In this document: positions 42,063-51,777 of the stretch, in pieces
How positions within the stretch are numbered: the first letter of the stretch is position 1
Layout: each line of letters begins with the position of its first letter
From: Rothia nasisuis
Lineage (GTDB): Bacteria > Actinomycetota > Actinomycetes > Actinomycetales > Micrococcaceae
Assembly (NCBI RefSeq): GCF_928381405.1
Contig: NZ_CAKMSB010000011.1
Location: forward strand, 41,532 to 105,531
Direction: 5' to 3'
Length of the DNA stretch: 64,000 bases
The notes under the pieces: model-generated
Database searches by the model: none
What the model saw: only the letters and a program-made list of their open reading frames with translations
Told to the model about the DNA's origin: nothing
Made by a program: the position numbers and the translations under genes

Positions 42063-43736
42063 CTAGGGGGTAACCACACGTACGGTTATGCCGTTGTCTC
42101 CCCAGGCCTGAGCCAGCGCCTCGAGGTCAACAGTGTGGGGGGTGGTGAAGAAACGGGTTACGGCGGCCCCGAACTGTTCGGTACCTGCCAGATGTCCGTG
42201 CTCTAGGGTGGAGAAGATGCCGCCGCCGCGGTCGTCGTAGACCAGCACCTCAAGGTTGGGTTTACGTTCGGTTGGGCCGATGTTGAGGGAGCCGCTATCG
42301 TGCAAGAAGGTGAGATCTCCCAACAGCACGCGGACGCGGCAACTCAACCCCAGCGAGATGCCGGCTGCTGTGGCCAGGGTGCCGTCAATTCCGGCTAGAC
42401 CTCGGTTGGCAAAAATCAGCGGCGACGCGGGGGCCGCCGAGATGATGAGGTCTAGGTCGCGAATCAGGTTGGAGGAGCCGACCACCAGCACACTATCGTC
42501 GGCCAGGCTCTGCTCCCAGGCGTCAAGGGCAAGCGAGAGCCCTGCGGTGCGGTCGTCCGCCCCGCTCAGCCCCGCTGGTCTGTTCCCCTGCCGGTAGTCG
42601 TCAACCGCCGCGTGGAGTTGCTCAGCGGCTTGTTTTGCCTGTTCAATCCAACTGCTCAGCCAGCCGTCCGCGCCGATACCGGCAAAGTCAGCGAGCTCCG
42701 CTAAGAGCGAGACGGGCTGTAGCCCCGAACGCCCCGGCTCGTGCCAGGGGGCAGGAGCGGGCTCGTAGAGGGCACCTTCAACCTCGGTACGGGCGAGCAG
42801 ATTGGTGACAGGGCGGGAGAGGGTGGGGTGCCCAAAAACCACGACCCGTTCAATCTGATTCCCCAGCTCCCCCTGGAGAACCTGCCGGTAGGCCTCAATA
42901 GCGGCGGCAGAAAAACGCGCATTGGAGGAAGGCTCGGCCAGCAGAGGCAGGCCCAGTTTTTGGGCAAAACCAGCAGCGATGGGCCCTGCCCCGTCACCGG
43001 CAACTACGACGGTGCGCCGGGGCTGAGCCGGTAGGTTCTGTGAACGGAGCCAGGCAGGTGCCGCCGGGTCAGCAGGGGCCAGCGAAGCGGGCCTGGCCGG
43101 GGGCTGGTCAGCCAGAGATTGCGCCCAGCGAGCTAGAAGGGCGCTGTCAGCCTCACCCGGAGTCAAGGGGGTATCGAAGGCCAGGTTGATATGCACTGGC
43201 CCTACGGGTTCGGTGGCAGGCGCATTCCAGTTTTGGGGCGAGCGGCCCGTCACAGCTGCCAGAGCAAGGTTGAGATACCCGGTTTGGGGATCGGCTGGGT
43301 CAGCACTGTAGTTCTCCAGAGAGACGGATACCCTGGTGTGAGCGGGTGCCAGGCCAGCCTGGCGGGTGGTCTGATTAGCTCCGGTGCCCCGGAGACGCTC
43401 GGGCCGATCGGCTGAGATGAGGATAAGGGGAACACCCGAGTGAGAGGCCTCCATGAGGGCAGGGACGCACTGCCCCACGGCAGTTCCACTGGTGGTCACG
43501 ATACCGACGGGAGCAGCTGTTGCCTTGGCTAGCCCCAGGGCAGTAAAGGCAGCGGTACGCTCATCGATACGCACGTGCGCTTCAAGAACCCCCAATTCGC
43601 TCAGGGCAGCAATCGCGTAGGCTAGCGGTGCCGAACGCGAACCCGGCGATACCACCACATGACGCATGCCGGCGCGCACCAGGGTATCGAGGAGGGAAAT
43701 CGCACTGATGAAGGAAGCTGAGGGAGTTGGAGTCAC
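42063..43736 (-). CDS. menD: SEPHCHC synthase (menaquinone)
   Basis: A 557-residue thiamine-diphosphate enzyme joining 2-oxoglutarate-derived succinic semialdehyde to isochorismate. The start reads SLLDTLVRAGMRHVVVSPGSRSAPLAYA, a MenD hallmark; VRIDERTAAFTALGLAK carries the ThDP Glu, TTSGTAVGQ and ADRPERLRGTGANQTTRQ follow, and GDLTFLHDSGSLN is the Mg/ThDP motif. Ten bases separate it from menC, its upstream partner. Confidence 0.96.
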   Translation of the reverse strand: MTPTPSASFISAISLLDTLVRAGMRHVVVSPGSRSAPLAYAIAALSELGVLEAHVRIDERTAAFTALGLAKATAAPVGIVTTSGTAVGQCVPALMEASHSGVPLILISADRPERLRGTGANQTTRQAGLAPAHTRVSVSLENYSADPADPQTGYLNLALAAVTGRSPQNWNAPATEPVGPVHINLAFDTPLTPGEADSALLARWAQSLADQPPARPASLAPADPAAPAWLRSQNLPAQPRRTVVVAGDGAGPIAAGFAQKLGLPLLAEPSSNARFSAAAIEAYRQVLQGELGNQIERVVVFGHPTLSRPVTNLLARTEVEGALYEPAPAPWHEPGRSGLQPVSLLAELADFAGIGADGWLSSWIEQAKQAAEQLHAAVDDYRQGNRPAGLSGADDRTAGLSLALDAWEQSLADDSVLVVGSSNLIRDLDLIISAAPASPLIFANRGLAGIDGTLATAAGISLGLSCRVRVLLGDLTFLHDSGSLNIGPTERKPNLEVLVYDDRGGGIFSTLEHGHLAGTEQFGAAVTRFFTTPHTVDLEALAQAWGDNGITVRVVTP

Positions 43737-43745
43737 CCCTCCAGT

Positions 43746-44771
43746 TTACTCGCCGCTCAGGTGGCGGTAGCAGTCAGTGATACGCCGGTGCCACCAGGCG
43801 GTGCGGTCAGGCGAAGCATGCAGGTCACCCAGCAGTGCGGGGTCGGGTTCGACGTCCCGCACCGGTAGCACCCCGTTGTGGGCCACGAGAGGACGGGCGG
43901 CGACGTCCTGCCCCATCAGCGATACCGTGCCTAAGCCGCACCCGTAGGGCAGCTCGGGCAGGGCTGCTGCCAGGGCCGCTCCGGTGCGGATGCCGACGGA
44001 GCTTTCGAGGGCTGACGACACCACAGCAGGTAACCCCGCCTGCTCAATGATAGTCAGCGCCCGGCGGACGCCGCCCAAGGGTGCCGCCTTGATAATCAGT
44101 ACATCGGCGGCTGCAGCACGGGCCACGCGCAAGGGGTCATCACTCTTGCGTACGGCCTCATCGGCGGCGATGAGCAGAGGCTCCCCGGCATCGCGCAGGC
44201 GCTCCCGTACACGAGCTAGCGACTCAATGCCCGGGGTGGGTTGTTCAGCGTAGATGAGGTCGTAGGCTGCCAGCTGGGTCAGCGCGGTAACAGCCTGATC
44301 CTCGCTCCAGCCGCAGTTGGCGTCGACCTTGAGACGGGCCCGGGGTAGCAGTTCGCGCACCGCCGCCACACGTGCTAGGTCAGCGGCCAACGACTCGTCA
44401 AAAGGTAGACCCGCTGCCGCTACCTTGATTTTCACCTCATGAATTTGCCCCCTGTATCCGGCGAGGACGCCCTCCACCGCCTGCGCAGACACGGCAGGTA
44501 CTGTAGCGTTGAGAGGAATTTCGGTGCGGAGCGGCTTAGGGTAGGGCAGCCAGGCAGCTTCGAGGGCGCAGGCCAGCCAGGCGGCGGACTCAGGTACTTC
44601 ATACTCTATAAACGGCGCAAATTCCCCCCAGCCGGCAGGCCCCTGAATCAGGGCAGTCTCACGCACCGTGACCCCGCGAAAGGGAACTCGCATGGGGAGG
44701 GCAACTACCCGAGTGGCCGCTAGAATCTCATGCAGTGGGGGTAGAGGCAGGGCTGTACTGAGGGTCGTCAT
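43746..44771 (-). CDS. menC: o-succinylbenzoate synthase
   Basis: A 341-residue enolase-superfamily enzyme dehydrating SHCHC to o-succinylbenzoate. The catalytic Lys is in VKIKVA, and the metal ligands are in LKVDANCGW (Asp), YAEQPTP (Glu) and AADEAV (Asp), followed by the second catalytic Lys in IIKAAPLGG. It is of the actinobacterial MenC length. It leads the menC-menD unit on the minus strand. Confidence 0.95.
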   Translation of the reverse strand: MTTLSTALPLPPLHEILAATRVVALPMRVPFRGVTVRETALIQGPAGWGEFAPFIEYEVPESAAWLACALEAAWLPYPKPLRTEIPLNATVPAVSAQAVEGVLAGYRGQIHEVKIKVAAAGLPFDESLAADLARVAAVRELLPRARLKVDANCGWSEDQAVTALTQLAAYDLIYAEQPTPGIESLARVRERLRDAGEPLLIAADEAVRKSDDPLRVARAAAADVLIIKAAPLGGVRRALTIIEQAGLPAVVSSALESSVGIRTGAALAAALPELPYGCGLGTVSLMGQDVAARPLVAHNGVLPVRDVEPDPALLGDLHASPDRTAWWHRRITDCYRHLSGE

Positions 44772-45016
44772 ATCACCAATCTACCCTCTGCCTCTCACGG
44801 GGGCCGGTCAGGGCGGCGAGGTGGGAGCGCCCCACCCTCAAAACCTTAGGTTTTCTCCCAGGAAAGTCACATCTGAGTTTGCAACAATAAAAAAGTCGTT
44901 TGGCCAGGGTGCCCCTACCCACCCGGAGGTGGCCTTGCACTCTAGCTTGCCAGGCTCCCCTGAAGGGCCTGCGAGTTCAGCGCCTACACCTGGCAGAAAG
45001 GTCTTGGAGAAGCACT

Positions 45017-46726
45017 GTGAGTTTTGAGAAGCGCGCTCCCCGCGCGGCATCTGGCACAGCGGATGATGCTACGGAGATTATTCCGGCCCAAAGTTACGCC
45101 CGCTACACCCAGCAGGCAGATTCGGACGCCGATGCCACCACGGTTCTACCCGCCCGGCAAGAGGCAGAACCGGCAGATGCGCCTGACACAGTGGGCTCAG
45201 AGGGCACTCCGAGCGACTTGAACGCCACCGTCATACTCCCGACCAGCTCACTCCATGCTCCCACCCTGGCTATGGGAGACAGCCGCCCCGGGGGCTCTCC
45301 TGCCGCCGACGCTGACACCGACAGGACTGTGCCTATGCCGCAAACTCAGGAGCGGGGGCGGCACCGGTCAGTTGCGGGTGATGATGCCACGGTGCCTTTC
45401 ACCCGCCCGGCAGATGCTGGCGCGCACTCTGAACCAGGCTCCGACTCGCCCTCTGCTCAGCAGACCCTAGCCACACTCAAATCTAAGGTTAGTGCCGGTA
45501 CTGCCACAAGCCTGGCCACCGCCAAGAGCAGCTGGGCCACCGCAAGGGCCAAGGCCCGCGAAACCGCCGACCGCGTTAAAAAGGAGCGCGCCGCCCGCGC
45601 AGCCGAAAAAGCAAACCACGCCCCGGCCCAGCAGTTACCCCCCAGTGGCTACCCGACCGGTGCCGCATACGGCCAGCACCCCTCGCCTTACGGCCGGATG
45701 CCTGCGGGAGGAGTGGGGGTCAACCCGGGTGCTCAAGCGCCCTCCCCCTACGGCCAGATGCCTGCACCGGGCCCGTATCAGCCCTCAGGGCCTACGGCCC
45801 ATTCGGGTGAACATTCACCCTCCGGGCGGTTGCATATGCTGACCCCCTCACATATTCGGCAGACTCGCCCCTCACTCTGGACCCTGATTCAGCACTTTTT
45901 CGCTGCTGGCACGCTCTTCTGCCTGCTGGTCATCTCGCTTGTCTTCTTCATCATGACGCCCACCGGGCAGCAACTCGACGAGGTTTCCTTTCAGGAGTTC
46001 GCCTACCAGTTCATGACCTACACCGAACAGACCTCAGGTCTGCTCAATCTCATTCCCGCCGCAGCGGGTATTACCGCCGCCGTGGGCCTGCTCTTTGTTT
46101 TGCTGTGGAAGCACCGCTTTGTGCCCGCGCTGGTGGGCTTGGGCATGGCCCTGGGCGCTAACCTGACCACTCAGTTACTCAAGAACTACCTGATTATCAA
46201 ACCCAACCTGGGAATTCAGGAGGCGCTGGGCAACTCCGCCCCGTCAGGGCACACCACCTTCGCTGCCGCCTCTGGCCTGGCTCTCTTTCTGGCCTCGCCT
46301 AAGCGTTTCCGCCCCACGGTGGCCCTGATAAGCACGGTCTTCACGATTGCTGCAGGCTACTCAACCGTGATTAACGGCTGGCACCGGCCAGCCGATGTGG
46401 TCTCCGCTATTCTGGTGACCGGCCTGTGGGGAGTACTGGGATTGGTGATTCTCCGTTTTATGAGATCCGAGGAGCTCGACATGAGCGACACCCAACGCTC
46501 CGGCCTGATTTTGGTGCCCTTACTTTCAATCTCAGGGTTTTTTGTCGGTTTTTGCGCCCTCGCCCTCTACTGGGTGACAAATACTAACCCGATTCCGGGC
46601 TCCGCCTTTATGGCAGCTATCTGCCTCATCGCTGCTGTGGCTGCCCTGACCACCAGCATCCAGGTGGCGCTCCTTCGCCCACAGAACAAGCAGCGTAGCG
46701 CCTACAGGCGAGTCTGGGCCTACTGA
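45017..46726 (+). CDS. PAP2-family membrane phosphatase-like protein with repeated Thr motifs
   Basis: A 569-residue protein from GTG 45017, which follows GGAGA. Residues 1-300 are disordered and carry five motifs of the type DATxxLP (TEIIP, TTVLP, TVILP, TVPMP, TVPFT), then an Ala/Lys helix and a Gly/Pro/Tyr-rich linker. The C-terminal half has about six helices and the PAP2 core APSGHTTFAAASG and NGWHRPADVV. Motif 1 (KxxxxxKP) and motif 3 (STVINGWH, lacking the usual Arg after Ser) deviate, so phosphatase activity is uncertain. It may act on undecaprenyl or phosphatidyl phosphates. Confidence 0.8.
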   Translation: MSFEKRAPRAASGTADDATEIIPAQSYARYTQQADSDADATTVLPARQEAEPADAPDTVGSEGTPSDLNATVILPTSSLHAPTLAMGDSRPGGSPAADADTDRTVPMPQTQERGRHRSVAGDDATVPFTRPADAGAHSEPGSDSPSAQQTLATLKSKVSAGTATSLATAKSSWATARAKARETADRVKKERAARAAEKANHAPAQQLPPSGYPTGAAYGQHPSPYGRMPAGGVGVNPGAQAPSPYGQMPAPGPYQPSGPTAHSGEHSPSGRLHMLTPSHIRQTRPSLWTLIQHFFAAGTLFCLLVISLVFFIMTPTGQQLDEVSFQEFAYQFMTYTEQTSGLLNLIPAAAGITAAVGLLFVLLWKHRFVPALVGLGMALGANLTTQLLKNYLIIKPNLGIQEALGNSAPSGHTTFAAASGLALFLASPKRFRPTVALISTVFTIAAGYSTVINGWHRPADVVSAILVTGLWGVLGLVILRFMRSEELDMSDTQRSGLILVPLLSISGFFVGFCALALYWVTNTNPIPGSAFMAAICLIAAVAALTTSIQVALLRPQNKQRSAYRRVWAY

Positions 46727-46860
46727 GATTCGCAGCGCAGTAGCGTCACAGGCAAACAACCGGGCGTATCTACCAGCAAGCACCACAGCGGCACCTGTCG
46801 ACGCGCCTTATATAAGGCTTCGATAAACTGACCGGTTCGATGAGAGAGGCTCGCGCTTAC

Positions 46861-47775
46861 CTAACCCTGGCCGAGTGTAATAGGCCCGGTGAGACCCGAA
46901 GCCGCATCGCCCTCAAACGTAGCGGCAGACAGGCCCGCGCCCTCTGCCTCTCGGGCTTCCAGCTTGAGAATACGGTCAAGCAGGATGCGGGTGGAGCCAC
47001 CCGAGTAGGGTAGCTGGAACATCGAAGCGGTGGTGGGGCCCTTGACCTTCGTGAGGGCCGACTCGGATATCTTCTGAATCGCGTCTTCCATGGTGTCTGC
47101 CATACGCTCAATAAATGAGGACTCCACGGGGGTTCCGTGACCCGGAACGAAAATGCGGTAGCGGTCAAGGCTGGCCAGGGTACGCAGAGTGTTAACCCAC
47201 TGGCTGGGGTAGGAGTCATCAAAAGCAGGATCTGACCCCTGCTCGACCAGGTCACCGGTGAAAAGTACGTCGTCCACGCCGACCAGCACGTCGCCGTCCG
47301 TGTGTGCCAGGCCAAGGTACATCAGGGTCACGGCCCGGTCGCCCAGCTCAACACGGGTGAAAGCGGGGCGGGTCCCGTCGCCGGGTAGAAAACGGGTGGG
47401 CACCACAAGATCGGTGTTGGGGCCCTGGTGGTGAGCCATCTCGGGTTCAAGAACCTCAACATAGAGACGCTGACGGTCACCGTAGTTTTCGATGGCGCGG
47501 GCTGTACGCGGATGTGCCCAGATATCGGTTACTCCGTCAGCGGCGAATACCGCGTTACCCATGAAGCGGTCAAAGTGTGCGTGGGTATTTACAGCGACCA
47601 AGGGCAGGTCGGTGACCCGGCGGACCGCTCTCAGAATCTCGGCGCCCTGGCGGGGCCCCGCACCGGTATCGACCACCATCGCTTTATCTGCACCAACGAT
47701 GAGGCCCGAGTTGAGCCGGTAGTTATCGGTTGAGATTTGATAAATACCGTCGGCAATTTCCATAGTTCTAGCCAT
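46861..47775 (-). CDS. Metallo-beta-lactamase-fold hydrolase with altered zinc motif
   Basis: A 304-residue protein. MBL landmarks: VVDTGAGPRQG, THAHFDRFMGN, LAHTDGDVLV, LFTGDLVEQG and FVPGHGTPV. In the HxHxDH motif the last His is Arg (HAHFDR), so the second zinc site would be incomplete. The first zinc site's three His are present. The substrate is unknown; such enzymes may be glyoxalase-II-like or lactonases. It is a single-gene unit. Confidence 0.85.
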   Translation of the reverse strand: MARTMEIADGIYQISTDNYRLNSGLIVGADKAMVVDTGAGPRQGAEILRAVRRVTDLPLVAVNTHAHFDRFMGNAVFAADGVTDIWAHPRTARAIENYGDRQRLYVEVLEPEMAHHQGPNTDLVVPTRFLPGDGTRPAFTRVELGDRAVTLMYLGLAHTDGDVLVGVDDVLFTGDLVEQGSDPAFDDSYPSQWVNTLRTLASLDRYRIFVPGHGTPVESSFIERMADTMEDAIQKISESALTKVKGPTTASMFQLPYSGGSTRILLDRILKLEAREAEGAGLSAATFEGDAASGLTGPITLGQG

Positions 47776-47984
47776 ACTCTCTAAGGTACTTGAATTATGG
47801 TCCGCTCACCCAGTTTACAAGCGATAGGCATGTTATTTCTTGCCACACCACGGTTTTTGACACCATGACTACTAGCCAGCGCAACCTAGCGTCATGTCTA
47901 AGCGGGGAGAACCACCCCCAGCCCGCTCAAAGACCGCTGGCAGCGCTTCACTACGGCAGAGCACTGTCTAGGGTGGGTTCCGAC

Positions 47985-47996
47985 TAGACTGGTGGG
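47985..47996 (+). promoter_or_regulatory. Putative leaderless promoter -10 for gluQ
   Basis: TAGACT at 47985-47990 then 6 nt before GTG 47997. Confidence 0.45.
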
Positions 47997-48971
47997 GTGA
48001 CTACCTTCCCTCGTTCTACCGCTGTGACTCCCTGCGGTCGTTATGCTCCCTCCCCCTCGGGTGATTTACATCTGGGCAACCTGCGCACGGCCCTGCTCGC
48101 CTGGTTGATGGCTAGGCACGCTGGCGGGCGTTTTGTTCTACGGGTTGAGGATCTTGACCGCGTCAAGCGAGGTGCCGCTGAGCGGCAGCTGACCGACCTG
48201 GCAGCCCTGGGTATCGACTGGGACGGCGAGGTCCTCTACCAGTCCACGCGGTTAACGGCTTACCAGGACGCGGTATCGCAGCTGACCCAGGCCGGGCTGG
48301 TCTACGAGTGCTTCTGCACCCGTCGTGAAATCCAGGAGGCTTCAAGTGCCCCGCACGGAGCGCCGGGTGCCTACCCCGGCACCTGCCGTAACTTAACGGA
48401 GGCAGAACGGGCCGAACGCAGACGGGTGCGGCCGGCGTCCTTAAGGCTTAAGGCTCAGGTGGATTCGTGGAGCGTCACCGACCGTTTTGCTGGCACCTAC
48501 ACCGATGCTGTAGATGACCTTGTGCTTGTGCGCGGCGATGGAGTCTATGCCTATAACCTCACCTGTGTAGTTGATGACGATTTTCAGGGGGTTACTGAGG
48601 TCGTTCGCGGTGATGACCTGTTACCCAGCGCTCCGCGTCAGGCCTATCTGGCACACCTGCTGGGCCTTGCCGTACCTGTCTACGCCCACGTGCCGCTGGC
48701 TCTTGGGGCCGGAGGCAAGCGGCTAGCCAAACGCGACGGTGCCGTAACCTACTCCGAGCTGACTGCCGCCGGGGTGAGCACCGGGCAACTGATGCGCATG
48801 ATCGCGGCTTCCATTCCACTACCACCACTGACGGGGGCTTTTGCGGGTGACTCTGGGCCCCACCTACCCGAGACAGCTACTGAGATGCTGGCTGTCTTTG
48901 CCCCAGAACGTATCGGGCGAGCTCCCTGGATCGTGCTTGACCCGCTCATGGAAAGCACCTGCTGCCTCTAA
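47997..48971 (+). CDS. gluQ: Glutamyl-Q tRNA(Asp) synthetase
   Basis: A 324-residue truncated GluRS paralogue lacking the anticodon-binding domain. GRYAPSPSGDLHLGNLRTALLAWL contains the HIGH-like motif HLGN, CFCTRREIQ the partial zinc site, and GKRLAKRDGAV the KMSKS-like loop. It attaches Glu to queuosine in tRNA-Asp. GTG 47997 is the start, without SD and with a leaderless promoter. The EamA gene follows after 29 nt. Confidence 0.92.
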   Translation: MTTFPRSTAVTPCGRYAPSPSGDLHLGNLRTALLAWLMARHAGGRFVLRVEDLDRVKRGAAERQLTDLAALGIDWDGEVLYQSTRLTAYQDAVSQLTQAGLVYECFCTRREIQEASSAPHGAPGAYPGTCRNLTEAERAERRRVRPASLRLKAQVDSWSVTDRFAGTYTDAVDDLVLVRGDGVYAYNLTCVVDDDFQGVTEVVRGDDLLPSAPRQAYLAHLLGLAVPVYAHVPLALGAGGKRLAKRDGAVTYSELTAAGVSTGQLMRMIAASIPLPPLTGAFAGDSGPHLPETATEMLAVFAPERIGRAPWIVLDPLMESTCCL

Positions 48972-49000
48972 CTCTCCCCCCGGAATTCGAAAGGAGCGCC

Positions 49001-49930
49001 GTGAAGCTGACCGACCGCGTCCCCGCACAGCACCGGGGCACCGCCGCTCTGCTGCTGATTCTGACCGGGTCACTGGGCATCCAGATTTCAGCGGCGATTG
49101 TATCCGTGCTCTTTGCCAGTGTGGGACCCACCCAGGTGGCAGCCCTGCGAGCGCTCATTGCGGCGGTGGTGCTGTGGGCAATCGTGCGCCCTAATCCGTT
49201 GGCTCTACGCCACAACGACCTTCCTCAGGTTCTGGTCTACGGGTTGGTACTGACCTTGATGAGCATCTGTTTTTACAATGCGGTAGACCATATTCCGCTC
49301 GGTGTAGCGGTGACCTTTGAGTACCTGGGTGCCTTCAGTATGGCCCTGTTTGGGGTGCGCCGTCTGCGTGACGGGCTCATGGCCTTCCTTGCTCTGGCTG
49401 GCGTGGTGATGGTCGCAGGCCCTACCCTGGCAGCGGACGCCAACCCCATCGGCTTCGTCTGGGCCTTGGGCTCGGCGGCCTCTATGGCTGGCTATACGCT
49501 CTACTCTGCCCGCATGGGCTCGAGCTCAGCGGCCACCGGTGGGCTGCGGGGAACCACACTTTCGCTGGCCTTTTCTGCCCTGATTCAACTACCGCTCTCG
49601 GTGCCAACCATGGCAGGGTTAGATGCGGACGCCTGGCTCAAGCTGGCGCTCTCAGCGGTCGTGGGTGTAGCGCTGGCCTACTCTGCTGACAATATAGCCG
49701 GTCAGCTGACCAGCGCTGCGGTTATCGGTGTGCTCTTCTCCATTGACCCGGTCATTGGCGCGCTGGTGGGTACAGTCATGCTGGGTGAGGTTCTCTCAGC
49801 GTGGTCCTACCTGGGCATTGTGCTCATCGCAGCCTCGGGGGCCTACATTGTGTGGCGCACCAACCGCTCAGCGATTGCGGTGAGCCTCCATACTGCCGCT
49901 CTGCCTGCGATTAAACCGCCCCAATCTTAA
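49001..49930 (+). CDS. EamA-family exporter (RhtA-like)
   Basis: A 309-residue, ten-helix drug/metabolite transporter. It has two EamA repeats; AAIVSVLFASVGPTQVAALRALIAAVVLW and NAVDHIPLGVAVTFEYLGAF resemble the threonine/homoserine exporter RhtA. GTG 49001 has AAGGAG 4-5 nt upstream. The substrate is inferred only from family resemblance. Downstream of gluQ, probably the same transcript. Confidence 0.85.
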   Translation: MKLTDRVPAQHRGTAALLLILTGSLGIQISAAIVSVLFASVGPTQVAALRALIAAVVLWAIVRPNPLALRHNDLPQVLVYGLVLTLMSICFYNAVDHIPLGVAVTFEYLGAFSMALFGVRRLRDGLMAFLALAGVVMVAGPTLAADANPIGFVWALGSAASMAGYTLYSARMGSSSAATGGLRGTTLSLAFSALIQLPLSVPTMAGLDADAWLKLALSAVVGVALAYSADNIAGQLTSAAVIGVLFSIDPVIGALVGTVMLGEVLSAWSYLGIVLIAASGAYIVWRTNRSAIAVSLHTAALPAIKPPQS

Positions 49931-50155
49931 GCTGAACTGATGGGTATCTGACGGAGATTCTAACCTCTGCCGACAATCCAAAAGGTGTCAAACTCACCCT
50001 CAGAGTGTAAGCTAACGCACAGAATAAAACGTGTGAGACCGGTGTGCTGTCACGTATTCTAAACAGATAATTCGGCAAAACAGCCCCACCATGTGCGGCG
50101 TTACCGCCAGTCAGCACCCCGGGCACACACGTCCTTGCACAACCAAGAGGAACAC

Positions 50156-51652
50156 ATGAGCGATACCACCTTTCAACTGATAGCCCTAGCTATCTACTTC
50201 GCCGCCATGGTTGCCATCGGCTTCTGGGCCCAAACAAAAAATAACGACCTTGACGACTACGTACTCGGCGGGCGTTCCCTCTCCCCCACGGCCGCAGCGC
50301 TCTCAGCTGGCGCCTCAGATATGTCTGGCTGGCTCCTCATGGGCTTGCCTGGCGCACTCTACATCACCGGCCTGACCGAAGCTTGGATTGCCATTGGCCT
50401 GACTGTCGGTGCCTGGCTCAACTGGAGGTTCGTGGCACCTCGTCTACGTTCCTACACCGAGGTCTCTCGTAACTCGGTCACCGTCCCTTCCTTCTTCTCC
50501 AACCGTCTGCGCGACGATAAGGGAATTATCCGCATCTTCGCGGCCCTCGTCATCCTGATTTTCTTTACTTTCTACGTCTCCTCGGGCATGGTCGCTGGCG
50601 GCGTCTTCTTCCAGTCCTCCTTCGGCAGCAACTACCATACCGGTATGATTCTGGTCGCTGGCGTCACCGTGCTCTACACCCTCTTTGGTGGCTTTTTGGG
50701 CGCGACCTACACCGACGTCGTCCAGGGCCTGCTCATGCTTACAGCTCTCATTGTGCTACCCATTATGGCGCTCACCTACGTAGGCGGCTTCTCAGGCCTT
50801 GAGACCACCATTGAATCCGTCAACCCCACCGCCCTTTCGCTCTTTGCCGGAACTACATCCTTGGGCATTCTCTCCTCAGCGGCCTGGGGCCTGGGTTACT
50901 TTGGCCAGCCCCATATCATTGTGCGTTTTATGGGTCTACGCTCAGCGCAGGATGCCACTGCTGGCCGCCGTATCGGTATCACCTGGATGGCCGCGACCAT
51001 GGTCGGTGCCATGAGCGCGGGCCTCATCGGTATCGCCTACTTTGCGCGCAACCCCGAAGCGACCTTAACAGACACCACTAACGCCGAATCCGTCTTTCTG
51101 GATATGTCGCAGATTCTGCTCCACCCCCTACTGGCCGGTTTTGTGCTGGCAGCCGTGCTGGCGGCCATTATGTCAACCCTGTCTTCGCAGCTGGTTGTTT
51201 GTTCTTCTGCCCTGGCCGAAGATCTCTACAAGCTCACTAGCGGCAAGGAACTATCAGCCACCAAGGGGCTATGGTTGGGCCGGGCTGGCGTGCTTCTTGT
51301 CTCGCTGATTGCAGGTTTTCTGGCCTGGAACCCCGACTCGTCGGTGCTCTCGCTCGTGTCGTTTGCCTGGGCTGGTTTCGGCGCTGCCTTCGGCCCCGTC
51401 GTGCTTCTCTCACTCTACTGGCGTAAGCTCACTACCCTCGGTGCCGTCGTCGGTATGGTTGCCGGTACTATCACCGTCTTTGTATGGGGATACAATGAGG
51501 TTCTTTCGGGCTACATGTATGAAATTGTGCCCGGTTTCTTGGTCAATCTGCTCTTGACCTTCCTGATTTCTATCGCCACCTACAAGAGTGACTCTGTTGC
51601 TGCCCGCGAAATCAACGAAGAGTTTGACCGCGCGGTAGAGCTCTCGCGCTAG
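50156..51652 (+). CDS. putP: Sodium/proline symporter
   Basis: A 498-residue SSS-family transporter, about 13 helices. DDYVLGGRSLSPTAAALSAGASDMSGWLLMGLPGALY is the PutP signature with the sodium-site residues; GYFGQPHIIVRFMGLRS follows. ATG 50156 is preferred because AGAGGA lies 5 nt upstream. The substrate assignment to proline is by strong overall similarity. Confidence 0.93.
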   Translation: MSDTTFQLIALAIYFAAMVAIGFWAQTKNNDLDDYVLGGRSLSPTAAALSAGASDMSGWLLMGLPGALYITGLTEAWIAIGLTVGAWLNWRFVAPRLRSYTEVSRNSVTVPSFFSNRLRDDKGIIRIFAALVILIFFTFYVSSGMVAGGVFFQSSFGSNYHTGMILVAGVTVLYTLFGGFLGATYTDVVQGLLMLTALIVLPIMALTYVGGFSGLETTIESVNPTALSLFAGTTSLGILSSAAWGLGYFGQPHIIVRFMGLRSAQDATAGRRIGITWMAATMVGAMSAGLIGIAYFARNPEATLTDTTNAESVFLDMSQILLHPLLAGFVLAAVLAAIMSTLSSQLVVCSSALAEDLYKLTSGKELSATKGLWLGRAGVLLVSLIAGFLAWNPDSSVLSLVSFAWAGFGAAFGPVVLLSLYWRKLTTLGAVVGMVAGTITVFVWGYNEVLSGYMYEIVPGFLVNLLLTFLISIATYKSDSVAAREINEEFDRAVELSR

Positions 51653-51764
51653 GGCCTTCCCCCGGCTTGCTTGTGAGGACGCCGCTTGCCCCACTTTTCT
51701 GCCTACGGGTAGGTGAGTGAGCGGCGGCGTTCTTGTTTCAACGGGGTTTAAACGGGAGGCTCGG

Positions 51765-51777
51765 TAGACTGGTGGCT
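51765..51777 (+). promoter_or_regulatory. Putative leaderless promoter -10 for menB
   Basis: TAGACT at 51765-51770 then 7 nt before ATG 51778. Confidence 0.45.
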
